DNA of 64,000 bases, taken from contig JAYUKY010000114.1 in assembly GCA_043764015.1 (NCBI GenBank), positions 29,782 to 93,781 of the forward strand, given 5' to 3'. Below the pieces are notes generated by a model, which was not told the DNA's origin, ran no database searches, and saw nothing but the letters and a program-made list of their open reading frames with translations. The position numbers were made by a program, and so were the translations under genes. The first letter of the stretch is position 1. The number at the start of each line of letters is the position of its first letter. The stretch is from JANYGM01 sp043764015 (GTDB lineage: Bacteria; Bacteroidota; Bacteroidia; Cytophagales; Thermonemataceae). Shown here one piece after another: positions 23,472-32,808 of the stretch.

Positions 23472-25634
23472 ATGCAAAAAAAATCAAATATTTTTCTCAT
23501 AATTGCCCTGATTGCTCAAATGCCTACTTTATGGGCGCAAACGGCGACAAAAAAAAATGTTTCTATTGAAGACGTTTGGCAAAATTATAGCTTTTATCCT
23601 GCCCAAACCGCTGAAATAAATTGGATGAAAGACGGACAATTTTACTCTGCCAGCAAAGGCTCACAAATTGCGAAATTTACTGTAAAAGATGGCAAAGAAG
23701 TTGGTATTTTAGCTGATTTGGGGCAAGAATTCCAATCTTACGAACTAAATGCCACAGAAGACAAAATACTGCTCCAAAACAACATTCAAAGCATTTATAG
23801 GCGTTCTTCTAAGGCTGATTATTCCGTTTTTGACATCAAAACCAAAAAACTTTCTACCCTTTCTGCAGGTGGTGCGCAATCTTACGCCACTATCTCGCCT
23901 GATGGACAAAAAGTAGCTTTTGTGCGCAATAACGACCTTTTTGTGGTAAATTTAGCGGATATGTTGGAAAAACAAATCACCACAACAGGAAAACAAAACA
24001 GCATCATCAATGGCAGCACAGACTGGGTTTATGAAGAAGAATTTGCCTTTGCGCAAGCCTTTGCGTGGTCTGGTGATAGTAAAAAAATTGCTTTTTATAC
24101 TTTTGACGAAACCAACGTAAAAGAGTACAATATGCAAATGTGGAATAAATCATATCCTACTGACTACCGTTTCAAGTATCCAAAAGTAGGTGAAGATAAC
24201 TCAAAAATCACTATTTCCGTTGTGAATATGGCAGACTTTAAGATAACCAAAATGGATATTGGCACAGAAACCGACATTTATATTCCTCGTATAAACTGGA
24301 CAAAAGATGCAAACACGCTTTCTATCCGTAGAATGAACCGTTTGCAAAATAAATTAGAGATTTTGCACGCCAACGCAAGCACAGGCGCAAGCAAAATTAT
24401 TCTCACAGAAGAAGAAAAAACGTATGTTGATGTAGAATTTACTGATGATTTGCGCTATTTGGAGAACGAAAAGCAGTTTTTGCACACAAGCGAAAGAGAT
24501 GGTTTTAAGCACATTTACCTCTACGAAATGAGCGGAAAATTGATTAAGCAAATCACCAAAGGCGACTTTGAAATAAGTAAAATAGAGGGCGTAGATGAGA
24601 AAAATAGCCTTATTTACCTGACCTGCACCAAAGATTCTCCACTTGAAAGACAACTTTATGTTACAGATTTTTCTGGAAAAGCATTCAAAAAACTTTCTAC
24701 TCAAAAAGGTACGCATAGCATCAATATGAGTCCTGATTGTAGTTATTTTGTAGATAATTTTAGCGACAAAGATACGCCTTTTATCACGAGTTTGCACGAG
24801 GCAAAAACAGGCAAAAGCATCAAGGTTTTGGAAAATAATAGTGCTTTAAATGAAAAAATGAAGGCTTTTAGCATCACTAAAAAAGAATTTTTCACTTTCA
24901 AAAACGCAAGTGGAACAGAACTAAACGGTTGGATGATAAAACCACAAAATGCAAGTGCAAAAAGCCCCGTTTTGATGTTTGTTTATGGAGGTCCTGGCTC
25001 TCAAGAAGTTGATAATAAATGGGATTTCTTTGATTTCTTTTGGTATCAGCACCTCGTGAGCAAAGGTTATGTGGTGGCGTGTGTGGATAATAGAGGTACA
25101 GGAGGGCGTGGAGCTGCTTTTCGTAAATCAACTTACGGACAATTAGGCAAATTAGAAGTTGAAGACCAAATTGATGCCGCTAAATATTTGGGGGGTTTGC
25201 CTTTTATTGATAAAGACAGGATTGGGATTTGGGGTTGGAGTTATGGCGGTTATATGTCTTCTTTGTGTATTTTGAAAGGAAATGACGTTTTTAAAGCTGC
25301 TATGGCGGTTGCACCTGTTACAACTTGGCGTTTTTATGATACTATTTATACAGAAAGGTATCTGAAACGTCCACAAGACAATGCTGCTGGCTATGATGAC
25401 AACTCGCCCATTACTCACGTGGACAAGCTAAAAGGCAAATATCTGCTTGTACACGGCACAGGAGATGATAATGTACATTTTCAGAATGCCGTAATTATGC
25501 AAGAGGCTTTGATAAAAGCTAATAAGCAATTTGAAAGTTTTTATTATCCCAACAAAAATCATGGAATTTCTGGCGGTGTTACCCGTTTGCACCTTTACAA
25601 AATGCTCACTAATTTTTTGGATAAAAATTTGTGA
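23472..25634 (+). CDS. Dipeptidyl-peptidase IV (S9B serine peptidase)
   Basis: A 720-residue exported enzyme with a signal peptide ending in L-W-A-Q. The N-terminal beta-propeller (about 40-470) carries the D-W-V-Y-E-E-E-F motif, whose two glutamates hold the substrate N-terminus in DPP-IV. The C-terminal alpha/beta hydrolase has the nucleophile Ser590 in G-W-S-Y-G-G-Y, an aspartate in H-G-T-G-D-D-N (665/666) and His697 in N-K-N-H-G. It removes X-Pro dipeptides from peptides in the periplasm or outside, supporting protein feeding. The stop is TGA. A hairpin follows. Confidence 0.95.
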   Translation: MQKKSNIFLIIALIAQMPTLWAQTATKKNVSIEDVWQNYSFYPAQTAEINWMKDGQFYSASKGSQIAKFTVKDGKEVGILADLGQEFQSYELNATEDKILLQNNIQSIYRRSSKADYSVFDIKTKKLSTLSAGGAQSYATISPDGQKVAFVRNNDLFVVNLADMLEKQITTTGKQNSIINGSTDWVYEEEFAFAQAFAWSGDSKKIAFYTFDETNVKEYNMQMWNKSYPTDYRFKYPKVGEDNSKITISVVNMADFKITKMDIGTETDIYIPRINWTKDANTLSIRRMNRLQNKLEILHANASTGASKIILTEEEKTYVDVEFTDDLRYLENEKQFLHTSERDGFKHIYLYEMSGKLIKQITKGDFEISKIEGVDEKNSLIYLTCTKDSPLERQLYVTDFSGKAFKKLSTQKGTHSINMSPDCSYFVDNFSDKDTPFITSLHEAKTGKSIKVLENNSALNEKMKAFSITKKEFFTFKNASGTELNGWMIKPQNASAKSPVLMFVYGGPGSQEVDNKWDFFDFFWYQHLVSKGYVVACVDNRGTGGRGAAFRKSTYGQLGKLEVEDQIDAAKYLGGLPFIDKDRIGIWGWSYGGYMSSLCILKGNDVFKAAMAVAPVTTWRFYDTIYTERYLKRPQDNAAGYDDNSPITHVDKLKGKYLLVHGTGDDNVHFQNAVIMQEALIKANKQFESFYYPNKNHGISGGVTRLHLYKMLTNFLDKNL

Positions 25635-25655
25635 TTTTGTGAGATTTTTTAGTGT

Positions 25656-25703
25656 TTGCCACGAATGCACGAATAAATACAATTGTTCGTACATTCGTGG
25701 CAA
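25656..25703. terminator. TTGCCACGAATG hairpin
   Basis: Perfect 12-bp arms ending in a T-run, between the convergent DPP-IV and lipoprotein genes. It shares its stem with the hairpin at 12336. Confidence 0.75.
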
Positions 25704-25715
25704 TTTTACTTTATT

Positions 25716-26492
25716 TTATTTTATTGAAGGACGCACAAATTGTATGCCTATTTTTGCCCATTCAGAATTAGGAACGCTTGTTTTGATACCATAACTACTT
25801 TTTATTTCTATGGTGTTGAGAGATATTTCTAAACCAATCTGAGCCGTAATATTCAAATTAGGCATAATACTACAGTTAATTCCATAACCCAAGCTAAAAC
25901 TTGTAAGCAATTCATTATTTCGTTTACTTTGTGAGTAATACGTACTTCCACTTTCAAAATAATTTAGATTAAAGCCATAACTTTGAAACCTGGTAGTAAT
26001 TTGATGTTTGGTTCTTTTATGTTGTCCTAGTATAAGATATGGCTGCACGTACCAATAAGTACCATTTGTAGCATAATAATCTACAAATGAATATCCCTTA
26101 GAAACCGCAGACATATCAGAAGAGTTATAACCAACACCAGAAGAAACATTAAAACTACCTTTTTTACCTATTGGAATATTAAAATTTGCTCCCAAATCAA
26201 AGGCATAACCAGTTTTAGTATATATTCTTGGCGTTGTTAGTATGCCTGGACTGGCAGTATAAGATGCTCTATTTGATTGAAAAGTACCAACTGCGCCCCA
26301 ATATTTGAAAATTTTGAGAGCTGCATTTGCGCTAACACCTGTTTTTGCTACCCAAGCAAGCTCTACGTTAAGTTTTTCTTTTGTTAGATTAGGCGCATAA
26401 TGTGAGCGTGTGGTTTGGTATTGCCCACCTGCAGCGCAAGAGGACAACAAAAAAGCTATCCAAAGAAGTAGAAATGCGGTTTTTAAATTCAT
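25716..26492 (-). CDS. Lipoprotein with outer-membrane-barrel-like body
   Basis: A 258-residue protein with a lipoprotein signal (L-L-S-S-C at 16-20), so it is probably anchored in the outer membrane. The rest alternates aromatic and glycine-rich strands (S-V-G-Y-N-S-S, W-Y-V-Q-P-Y-L-I-L-G, S-F-S-L-G-Y-G-I), like small eight-stranded barrels. No known family is recognised. It is the third of three envelope genes read in the same direction (27956 to 25716), with short gaps of 29 and 4 bases, so they are likely one operon. Confidence 0.7.
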   Translation of the reverse strand: MNLKTAFLLLWIAFLLSSCAAGGQYQTTRSHYAPNLTKEKLNVELAWVAKTGVSANAALKIFKYWGAVGTFQSNRASYTASPGILTTPRIYTKTGYAFDLGANFNIPIGKKGSFNVSSGVGYNSSDMSAVSKGYSFVDYYATNGTYWYVQPYLILGQHKRTKHQITTRFQSYGFNLNYFESGSTYYSQSKRNNELLTSFSLGYGINCSIMPNLNITAQIGLEISLNTIEIKSSYGIKTSVPNSEWAKIGIQFVRPSIK

Positions 26493-26521
26493 AGTTATAG
26501 GTGTTTTCTGAATTTATTATT

Positions 26522-27244
26522 TTACTCTGCAACAATAGATTTTTTAATATTTTTGTCAAACATCAAATAAGAAAAATAATAACTAACAGCACAATTTTTG
26601 ATAGAATTACCTCTATTTCCTTGTGGTTGAATATTGATAAGGCTATTTTGAATATTGAAGCCAAATAAATAGCGTTTCCAATCAAAGCCCAAGCCAATAT
26701 TGAAACCCATATCTATCCTTTTTGCGTAATCTGTGGAAGGGTCATTACCAAAAGATAATTTTCTTTTTTCTTTTATGTTAATGATTTCTGCAGGATTTGG
26801 AGCTTGCCCAGAGTTTGTTTGTGGTGCAAAATTAGAAGTTAATTTTACGTTTCCACCAACAGCAAAGCTACCATATAAACCTAATTTAAAATAAAATTTT
26901 GTTTTCGCAGCAGCACTAGATAAGTTTAGACGTGCATTGATAGGAATATTCAGATAATGAACATTCAAAACATCATTAGTATATGCTATTTTTTTTTGTG
27001 AGAAACCAAGATTTTGAAAAACCAAGCCCGTTTCAACATTTAGCCAATATTTGACGGGAATATCAGCCACAACACCAATTCCATAGCTAAATTTGAATTG
27101 TGTATTATCATTATAAGATATTCCGTTTTCATCACCGTTAATAGTGCTTACACCTAGTTGTGTGGTTGCGCCTATACGTAGTTGTGCGTATGATTTGGTC
27201 ACCAAAAATAGTAGGAAACAAATCAATATTATTTTTTTTGACAT
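26522..27244 (-). CDS. PorT-like outer membrane beta-barrel protein
   Basis: A 240-residue protein counted from the ATG at 27244 (MSKKIILICFLLF), which opens a signal peptide ending in S-Y-A-Q and starts four bases after the stop of the previous gene. The body has the PorT/outer-membrane-barrel pattern: G-A-T-T-Q-L-G-V-S, Y-G-I-G-V-V-A-D, W-L-N-V-E-T-G-L-V-F-Q, L-N-I-P-I-N-A-R and F-N-I-G-L-G-F-D. It is expected in the outer membrane. Many such genes are of unknown function. Longer upstream codons are open but overlap the previous gene. Confidence 0.8.
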   Translation of the reverse strand: MSKKIILICFLLFLVTKSYAQLRIGATTQLGVSTINGDENGISYNDNTQFKFSYGIGVVADIPVKYWLNVETGLVFQNLGFSQKKIAYTNDVLNVHYLNIPINARLNLSSAAAKTKFYFKLGLYGSFAVGGNVKLTSNFAPQTNSGQAPNPAEIINIKEKRKLSFGNDPSTDYAKRIDMGFNIGLGFDWKRYLFGFNIQNSLINIQPQGNRGNSIKNCAVSYYFSYLMFDKNIKKSIVAE

Positions 27245-27248
27245 AAAT

Positions 27249-27956
27249 TTAAAAAGAAATAGGTTGTATAAGCGTTTGATTTGGAGCAATAGCAGGAATA
27301 ACTATGATTTTTGAAGATAATTTTACCACAGGAAAAACCCTAGTAACCGTTTTTGCCTCTATTGTGATGGGCGTATCTGCGGGTATGATGCGTTCCAGCT
27401 CATAAACGTTGGGGGCATTATCAGGGTAATACCAAAATTGTGCAAATTGATAATTAAGATTATTATCAATGAGTTGATAATAATAATTTGGGTTGTAAAT
27501 AATGGAGTTATCCAAAGAAAGTTGTAATGTTGCTGGCTGGGGCAAATTAAAATCAATTATTTTTGTTTCATTACGTTCTAAAAAAAAGCGTTTAAAAGCG
27601 GTATCTTCTGGGTCTGGACCTGGTTGGTACAAATAGCCACGTTTCCAAGCATCTACAAAACACACAGAAAACTGCCCATTTTTTGCTTCTTCTGGTCGTA
27701 CAAGCAAATTGATGCTATAATTGCCGTTGGCATCTGTTTTTACATTGGTTTTCTCTCTAACAATACCATCATATTCCCAAAAAACAGTTACAGTCAAATT
27801 TGGTGCTGGTTTTGTACCATTAGCAGTTGTTATTCTGCCTTTGATAACGGCGTCTCCTGGCACTTTCATTGCTATTACATCACTCTCACGCCTCTCGCAA
27901 GAGCCTGCAAGAGAGATAAAAGCTAAAAAAATAAGAACAAATTTTAGATTTTTCAT
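27249..27956 (-). CDS. Lipoprotein with carboxypeptidase-regulatory-like domain
   Basis: A 235-residue protein with a lipoprotein signal peptide (L-A-G-S-C, cysteine near residue 20). Residues 35-85 form a beta-sandwich of the carboxypeptidase-regulatory type: V-I-K-G-R-I-T-T-A-N-G-T, V-K-T-D-A-N-G-N-Y-S-I-N. Such domains occur in Bacteroidota surface proteins and SusC-type receptors. The C-terminal half has no recognised fold. It is the first gene of a three-gene envelope cluster. The function is unknown. Confidence 0.78.
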   Translation of the reverse strand: MKNLKFVLIFLAFISLAGSCERRESDVIAMKVPGDAVIKGRITTANGTKPAPNLTVTVFWEYDGIVREKTNVKTDANGNYSINLLVRPEEAKNGQFSVCFVDAWKRGYLYQPGPDPEDTAFKRFFLERNETKIIDFNLPQPATLQLSLDNSIIYNPNYYYQLIDNNLNYQFAQFWYYPDNAPNVYELERIIPADTPITIEAKTVTRVFPVVKLSSKIIVIPAIAPNQTLIQPISF

Positions 27957-28460
27957 TGGAGGGTTTTTTAATGATTTTTTGATAATTTTGGTGCATTTTT
28001 TTGGTCAAAATAATACAATTTTCACCAATTTTTTTACTGATTTTCTACTGAAAATATCAACCGTTTCTAAACAAATCTATATCAAAATAATCAGCTAAAA
28101 AAATATTTTCTGAAAAAATATTAAAATAAGTTGCCAAATTCTCATTTTGTTACATTTTTTTATTTGCAAAAAATAATTATTTTTAGCTTAAAAATTACCC
28201 TACAAAAATGTCAGAATGCTAGAATGGCACTTTGAAAAGTAAAGTGCCAAATATTATTTGGTTAAACTTTTTTTAAAGCCAAATTTTTTGCATTTTTTAA
28301 TAGAGATTTTTTATCATTTTATATCAAAAAAAGCTGCTTTTCGTTGCAAAAAAGTTTTTGATTTTAAAAAAAATTTAAAGAATTTATTAAAAAAAGCCGT
28401 AAATTTGAGCAAAATAAATTACTAATATTCAAAAAATAACAAGGAAGAAATAACAACAAA
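27957..28460. other. AT-rich gap with one perfect stem-loop
   Basis: About 500 bases without a gene. At 28225-28249 lies TGGCACTTT, a 7-base loop and AAAGTGCCA. A TAAATTTG box at 28400-28407 fits a -7 element for the next gene, but no -33 TTTG is at the right distance. Confidence 0.5.
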
Positions 28461-28940
28461 ATGATACCATCTACTACTACTTTTGTACCCGCTTTCACGA
28501 CTGTTTTTCAGAGTCCATTTGAGAGTAAACCAACCTCATTAGGCGTACTTTCTGCAGCGGAAGTTATGCAAGCATTTAAAGCCATTGACTGGCTCAAAAT
28601 AAGAGGGCAAATCCTTGCTACTGAAGAAGATGACATCAAAAAATATTTTTATTATTTTGAAATAAAATATACAGACAACCAAAAAGCGCAAAATACGTTA
28701 AGTATTTTTGGAGAATATCCGCAAACAGAATATTATGACCAAAAAATGCCTTTAATCTTTTCTATAAGGCTTTTTCGTCCAAAAACGCAAAATATTACCA
28801 ACATACAAAAAGCCCTACGCACAACAGAAATGGAAAAATGTAACCCAGATTTTGTAGAAAAATGTTTGTTTGCTTTTATCAATAATGATAATGATTTCCT
28901 TGATAACGAAGTGCTTAACAATATAAAACTTGAAAAATAA
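28461..28940 (+). CDS. Hypothetical cytoplasmic protein
   Basis: A 159-residue protein without signal peptide or membrane segment. It begins with a Thr/Pro-rich stretch (about 1-30), then mixed alpha/beta sequence with Y-Y-F-E-I-K-Y and I-F-S-I-R-L-F-R. The C-terminus is helical and rich in Asn/Asp. I recognise no family. A TAAATTTG box 54 bases upstream supports a real start. It lies 58 bases before the signal-peptide gene on the same strand, with CGAATTA-type repeat words between. Confidence 0.55.
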   Translation: MIPSTTTFVPAFTTVFQSPFESKPTSLGVLSAAEVMQAFKAIDWLKIRGQILATEEDDIKKYFYYFEIKYTDNQKAQNTLSIFGEYPQTEYYDQKMPLIFSIRLFRPKTQNITNIQKALRTTEMEKCNPDFVEKCLFAFINNDNDFLDNEVLNNIKLEK

Positions 28941-28998
28941 TCTTTTCAATTACGAATTATCAACTACGAATTACGCATTTTTGTTATTTAATTTGTTT

Positions 28999-30030
28999 AT
29001 GAAAAAATATCTTTTTTCTTTATTTTTTATTCTTTTTATGGATAATGAAAACCCGCTTTTTGCACAAAAAAATGTGCCAGACAGTACGGTCGTGCATAAG
29101 TCATTTCGGATTATGAGCAAGCCCGCTAACGAGTATGAAAGCACATACAAAAGCGGAAAACCACATAATGGCTACTTTATGGCAGGAGATAGAGAGTTTA
29201 AATGGGTTGATTATTACGAAAATGGGGCAATAATGTTCCAATATTCTAATGATTATCTCAAAAATTTGGAGAAATACCAATACCCAATATATGATATAAA
29301 ATCAACATATAAAAATGGTGAAATCATTGACGGTGAGGCTTATAAGATTATTGAAAAAGGATTTGTAACCAAAAAAATAGAAAACGGAAATCTAAAAACT
29401 ATTTTTTTAGATTTGTTTGCTATGCATTATTTCAACCGTATCACGCTTGAAAGACAAAATGATGTTATCAAAATCAGCAATAAACAAGAGCCAGATGCAG
29501 AAACAAAATTTTATTTCAAAGATAAACTGCTCACCATAGAGGTTTTAGCTAAAAATAAAACAGTTTTTTACAACGAATATATTGCCTTTAATTTGCAAAA
29601 TTTGCCAAAAAATAGAATTATTTATTGCGTCAAAAATGGAAAAATAATTACTTGTTCTGCTAATAAAAAAATTGAGCTAAAAGAAGAAGATTATGAGCAA
29701 ATGGGAGATTTGAAAATCAATCTCAAAATGGCAGAAGGTATGATTATTCAGCCTGCTAACGACTTGGAGAATGTTTTTCAGCAAATGGCGGACTTTCTGA
29801 CACAAGAAGAAAGCGTTTATTTGATGTATATGAGTGATGCAAAAGAGCCGCTTTTTATGACGCATCTCACAACTGATAACAACGGCAAAATCACCAATGG
29901 CATTCACTTTACAGACTCAAAAAAACCGTTTTACGAGATTTACAAAGACGGAAAAAGCATCAAAAAAGAACAAAAAACTTTAGCGCAATTTCAGAAAATA
30001 GGAATGAAATATTTACAAGAAAGATTTTAG
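28999..30030 (+). CDS. Exported protein with MORN-like repeats
   Basis: A 343-residue protein from the ATG at 28999, which opens a signal peptide (MKKYLFSLFFILF ... L-F-A-Q). The frame is open 23 codons further, but those codons are made of repeat words (TACGAATTATCAACTACG), so the later start is better. Short motifs such as Y-K-S-G-K-P-H-N-G-Y-F, Y-Y-E-N-G-A-I-M and Y-K-N-G-E-I-I-D-G-E-A are MORN/YwqK-like beta-hairpins. The C-terminal third contains similar hairpins (I-Y-K-D-G-K-S). Probably periplasmic or surface; function unknown. Confidence 0.7.
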   Translation: MKKYLFSLFFILFMDNENPLFAQKNVPDSTVVHKSFRIMSKPANEYESTYKSGKPHNGYFMAGDREFKWVDYYENGAIMFQYSNDYLKNLEKYQYPIYDIKSTYKNGEIIDGEAYKIIEKGFVTKKIENGNLKTIFLDLFAMHYFNRITLERQNDVIKISNKQEPDAETKFYFKDKLLTIEVLAKNKTVFYNEYIAFNLQNLPKNRIIYCVKNGKIITCSANKKIELKEEDYEQMGDLKINLKMAEGMIIQPANDLENVFQQMADFLTQEESVYLMYMSDAKEPLFMTHLTTDNNGKITNGIHFTDSKKPFYEIYKDGKSIKKEQKTLAQFQKIGMKYLQERF

Positions 30031-30069
30031 AAATTTAGGACAAGTCCAAGAAACACGCATTTTTTGGAC

Positions 30070-30100
30070 TTGTGTTTTGTTTATTTTTCTCTTAAATTTG
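30070..30100 (+). promoter_or_regulatory. Promoter of htrA
   Basis: TTG (30070-30072), 20 bases, TAAATTTG (30093-30100). It lies inside the longest possible frame of htrA, which supports the start at 30167. Confidence 0.6.
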
Positions 30101-30166
30101 GTACAAAAATTGATACAAAAGAAGACATCAGAAATTCTACAAAAATGTTCCATAAAAATTAAAAAA

Positions 30167-31651
30167 ATGCTTAAAAATCTTAAAAATATCTCTCAAAACA
30201 TAGCCATTAGCCTATTTGCAGGCGTGGCGGGAGCTTATGGATTTTCTTATTTCAATGAAAATTCAGCTAAAAATAATATTCAAAATAATAATTTAGATAA
30301 ACAAATCCAGCAAAATACGCCCAATGTACGCAACACAGGCGGAAATGATGGTTTAGGAATGATTATTCCTAGTGAGGATTTTGTTACGGCATCTTCTGTG
30401 GCTACGCAAAGCGTGGTTTATATCAAATCAATAGCAAATGGTCGTCAAAATATGGATATGTTTGAATATATGTTTGGTGGCGGTGGAAATCAGGGCGGAA
30501 GTCGTGTTACTGGTTCAGGATCAGGGGTTATTTTTACGGCTGATGGCTACATTATCACCAATAATCATGTTATTGATGGTGCGGACAAGCTGGAAGTTAT
30601 CCATGAAAAGCGTTCTTATGAAGCAAAAGTAATTGGCAGAGACCCTTCCTCTGACCTTGCAATCCTTAAAATAGAAGCTAAAAACCTTCCAAATGTCAAA
30701 TTAGGGCGTTCTCGTGATGTGAAAGTGGGTGAGTGGGTGCTTGCAGTAGGAAATCCGTTTAACCTTACTTCTACCGTCACGGCAGGCATTGTAAGTGCTA
30801 AAGGGCGCAATATCAAGCTATTAAATAGTCAGTTTCCCATAGAATCATTCATACAGACAGATGCAGCCATAAATCCTGGTAATTCTGGTGGTGCGCTTGT
30901 CAATATCAAAGGTGAACTTATTGGTATAAATACTGCCATTTTGTCATATACAGGCTCATATTCTGGTTATGGTTTTGCTGTTCCTGTGGATATTGTAGCG
31001 AAAATTGCAAGAGATTTAATTCAGTTTGGAGATGTGCAAAAGGCATTTTTGGGCGCAGAAGTGCAGGAAGTTAATAATGAAAGTGTCAAAGAATTTGCTT
31101 TGAAAGGCTATGATGGTGTGCTTGTTACGTCTGTGCAGGAGGGAACGGCTGCCGCAACTGCAGGGCTAAAACGTGGTGATGTTATTTTGAAATTGGATAA
31201 TGACAAAATGAACTCTCGTAGTGACTATGATGAAAAATTGAGTTATGCCAAGCCAGGCGACAAAATAAATATCACTTTCAAAAGAAATAATATCATACAA
31301 GAAAAACTGGTAGAACTTATCAATAGAGAAGGAAATACAGAAGTTGTGAAGAAAGAAGTGGCTGCTGTGGACAAATTGGGCGTTGAATTTGAGGCACTTT
31401 CTAAGATTGATAAAGACAGATTGAAAGTGAAAAATGGCGTAAGAATATCCAAAGTGAAGCGTGGAGGCATATTTTTCAGAGAAACTTACATACAAGAAGG
31501 TTTTACTATCACCAAAATAAATGAAGAAGAAATGAGTACGGCAGAACAAACCGCCAAAAAATTTGAAGATTTGATGAAAACAGGCGGACGTGTGCTTATG
31601 GAGGGTTTTACGGCGGACGGCTCAAAAGGATATTACCAGTTTTATTTCTAA
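30167..31651 (+). CDS. HtrA/DegQ-type periplasmic serine protease
   Basis: A 494-residue protein from the ATG at 30167. An N-terminal anchor or uncleaved signal (about 8-26) is followed by a trypsin-like domain with the triad His134 (T-N-N-H-V), Asp163 (S-S-D-L-A-I) and Ser240 (P-G-N-S-G-G). A PDZ domain follows (about 290-385: G-V-L-V-T-S-V-Q-E-G-T-A-A-A-T-A-G-L-K-R-G-D), and a second, weaker PDZ-like part ends the protein. Such proteases degrade or refold damaged envelope proteins. Its last ~120 residues recur as a broken copy at 57750-58112. Confidence 0.95.
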   Translation: MLKNLKNISQNIAISLFAGVAGAYGFSYFNENSAKNNIQNNNLDKQIQQNTPNVRNTGGNDGLGMIIPSEDFVTASSVATQSVVYIKSIANGRQNMDMFEYMFGGGGNQGGSRVTGSGSGVIFTADGYIITNNHVIDGADKLEVIHEKRSYEAKVIGRDPSSDLAILKIEAKNLPNVKLGRSRDVKVGEWVLAVGNPFNLTSTVTAGIVSAKGRNIKLLNSQFPIESFIQTDAAINPGNSGGALVNIKGELIGINTAILSYTGSYSGYGFAVPVDIVAKIARDLIQFGDVQKAFLGAEVQEVNNESVKEFALKGYDGVLVTSVQEGTAAATAGLKRGDVILKLDNDKMNSRSDYDEKLSYAKPGDKINITFKRNNIIQEKLVELINREGNTEVVKKEVAAVDKLGVEFEALSKIDKDRLKVKNGVRISKVKRGGIFFRETYIQEGFTITKINEEEMSTAEQTAKKFEDLMKTGGRVLMEGFTADGSKGYYQFYF

Positions 31652-31665
31652 AAAATCTCAAAATT

Positions 31666-32265
31666 ATGGGTTATAGCAATTATAAAAGTCTAAGACAAAC
31701 ATTAGAAAAACTAGATTTGGAGGAAAGTAGCATCAATTTATTTCCTGAAATAATGCTTGTAGAGCCTTCTGATTGGTTAAAACGTAGTTTGGAAATAGCC
31801 GCACTTACGCCACTTACCAACGAAAAAAGCAAATCTGAAAAACTTATTTCACCAATTTTATTAGAGGTGGCACTTGCCTATTTGGATAATGTTACACTTT
31901 ATTCTGGTGAAGATTTGTATGTTGATGATAAACGAGATTTGTCGGGTGCGTGTGATTTTTTTATTTCCAAACACGCACTAAAAAACGTAATGCAAGCTCC
32001 TATTATCACTTTGGTAGAGGCAAAAGATGAAAATATGGATTATGGAAAAGGGCAATGTTTAGCACAAATGTACGCTTCCAAAATTTTCAATGAGCAAAAA
32101 GGAAAGCCACAAAAATTTATTTATGGTTGTGCTGTTACTGGAGATGATTGGAAATTTCTGAAACTTATTGATAATCAAGTTTATACAGATACAAAAACTT
32201 ATTATATTTCTGATTTACCAAAAATATTGGGAATATTTAATCATATTATAAAATCTTTTTTGTAA
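31666..32265 (+). CDS. PD-(D/E)XK nuclease-like protein
   Basis: A 199-residue protein that starts 15 bases after the htrA stop. The centre shows E-K-L-I-S-P-I-L-L-E-V, D-L-S-G-A-C-D-F-F-I, T-L-V-E-A-K-D-E-N and G-K-G-Q-C-L-A-Q-M, the order E..D..ExK..Q seen in restriction-like folds of cyanobacterial and Bacteroidota hypothetical proteins (D at the GACDF motif, E and K in VEAK). It could be a nuclease or an inactive relative; no partner methylase or helicase is adjacent. Transcription with htrA is likely from spacing, but a functional link is not evident. Confidence 0.7.
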   Translation: MGYSNYKSLRQTLEKLDLEESSINLFPEIMLVEPSDWLKRSLEIAALTPLTNEKSKSEKLISPILLEVALAYLDNVTLYSGEDLYVDDKRDLSGACDFFISKHALKNVMQAPIITLVEAKDENMDYGKGQCLAQMYASKIFNEQKGKPQKFIYGCAVTGDDWKFLKLIDNQVYTDTKTYYISDLPKILGIFNHIIKSFL

Positions 32266-32300
32266 AGTAAAATAAAAATGTCTAAATCTTTAAAGGAAGA

Positions 32301-32423
32301 TTTGCTAGTGTTACATCTGATAAATAATGGTACAAAAAATCTTGGTGGTTTCTGGGGACACAAACTACGAGTAGAAATACTCAAAGTTATACGCTTATTT
32401 ACTAGATGTTACACTAGGTAAAT
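32301..32423. repeat. 123-bp inverted-repeat element
   Basis: The left arm TTTGCTAGTGTTACATCTGA (from 32301) pairs with the right arm TACTAGATGTTACACTAGG (to 32423), about 27 bases with a few mismatches and one gap. No gene inside. It may be a MITE of another family; no target duplication is clear. Confidence 0.5.
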
Positions 32424-32616
32424 AAAATTGAATTTTATTCTCTAAATGACTAAATTTTATTTGGAGAGTTGAAGCGTTTTTGGTATATTTGGGAGTAGAA
32501 TTAGGTAGCCACAAAATTTATTATTATTTTGGGAAACAAATTTATTTTTGTTAAGTTTGATGTAAAGTGCGCCCCAATAGTAAACGAAATAGAATAATTT
32601 TGGGAGATAGTTGAAT

Positions 32617-32714
32617 TGTAGAGATAAGGCACTGCCTTATCTGAACTGGAAAAATTATATTGAAAACTGTTTGTTATTATTTGTCGTTAGATAAGGTAGT
32701 GCTTTATCTCTACA
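32617..32714. repeat. 98-bp inverted-repeat element (GTAGAGATAAGG type)
   Basis: 28-bp arms, TGTAGAGATAAGGCACTG... and its complement ...GCTTTATCTCTACA, 25 of 28 matching. Each arm is itself nearly palindromic (ATAAGGCACTGCCTTAT). It resembles the element at 53213-53305 in layout. Confidence 0.6.
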
Positions 32715-32770
32715 TTAAGAATTTGAAAATACCTAAACAGTTGCAAAGAATAAAATTTTAAGATGAATTA

Positions 32771-32807
32771 AAAAACCCTTTTCAAATACTGAAAAGGGCT
32801 TTTTTTT
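32771..32807. terminator. Terminator of the SDR gene at 32809
   Basis: AAACCCTTTTCA ... TGAAAAGGGCTTTTTTTT. It lies directly at the end of the minus-strand SDR gene, with the A-run serving as its T-run. Confidence 0.85.
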
Positions 32808-32808
32808 A

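Noticed and set aside
28930..28998. Longer N-terminus of the MORN-like gene
   Set aside because: These codons come from CGAATTA-type repeat words, and the internal ATG opens a proper signal peptide.
30077..30166. Upstream part of the htrA frame as coding
   Set aside because: The likely promoter (30070-30100) lies in it, and the ATG at 30167 starts right at the membrane anchor.
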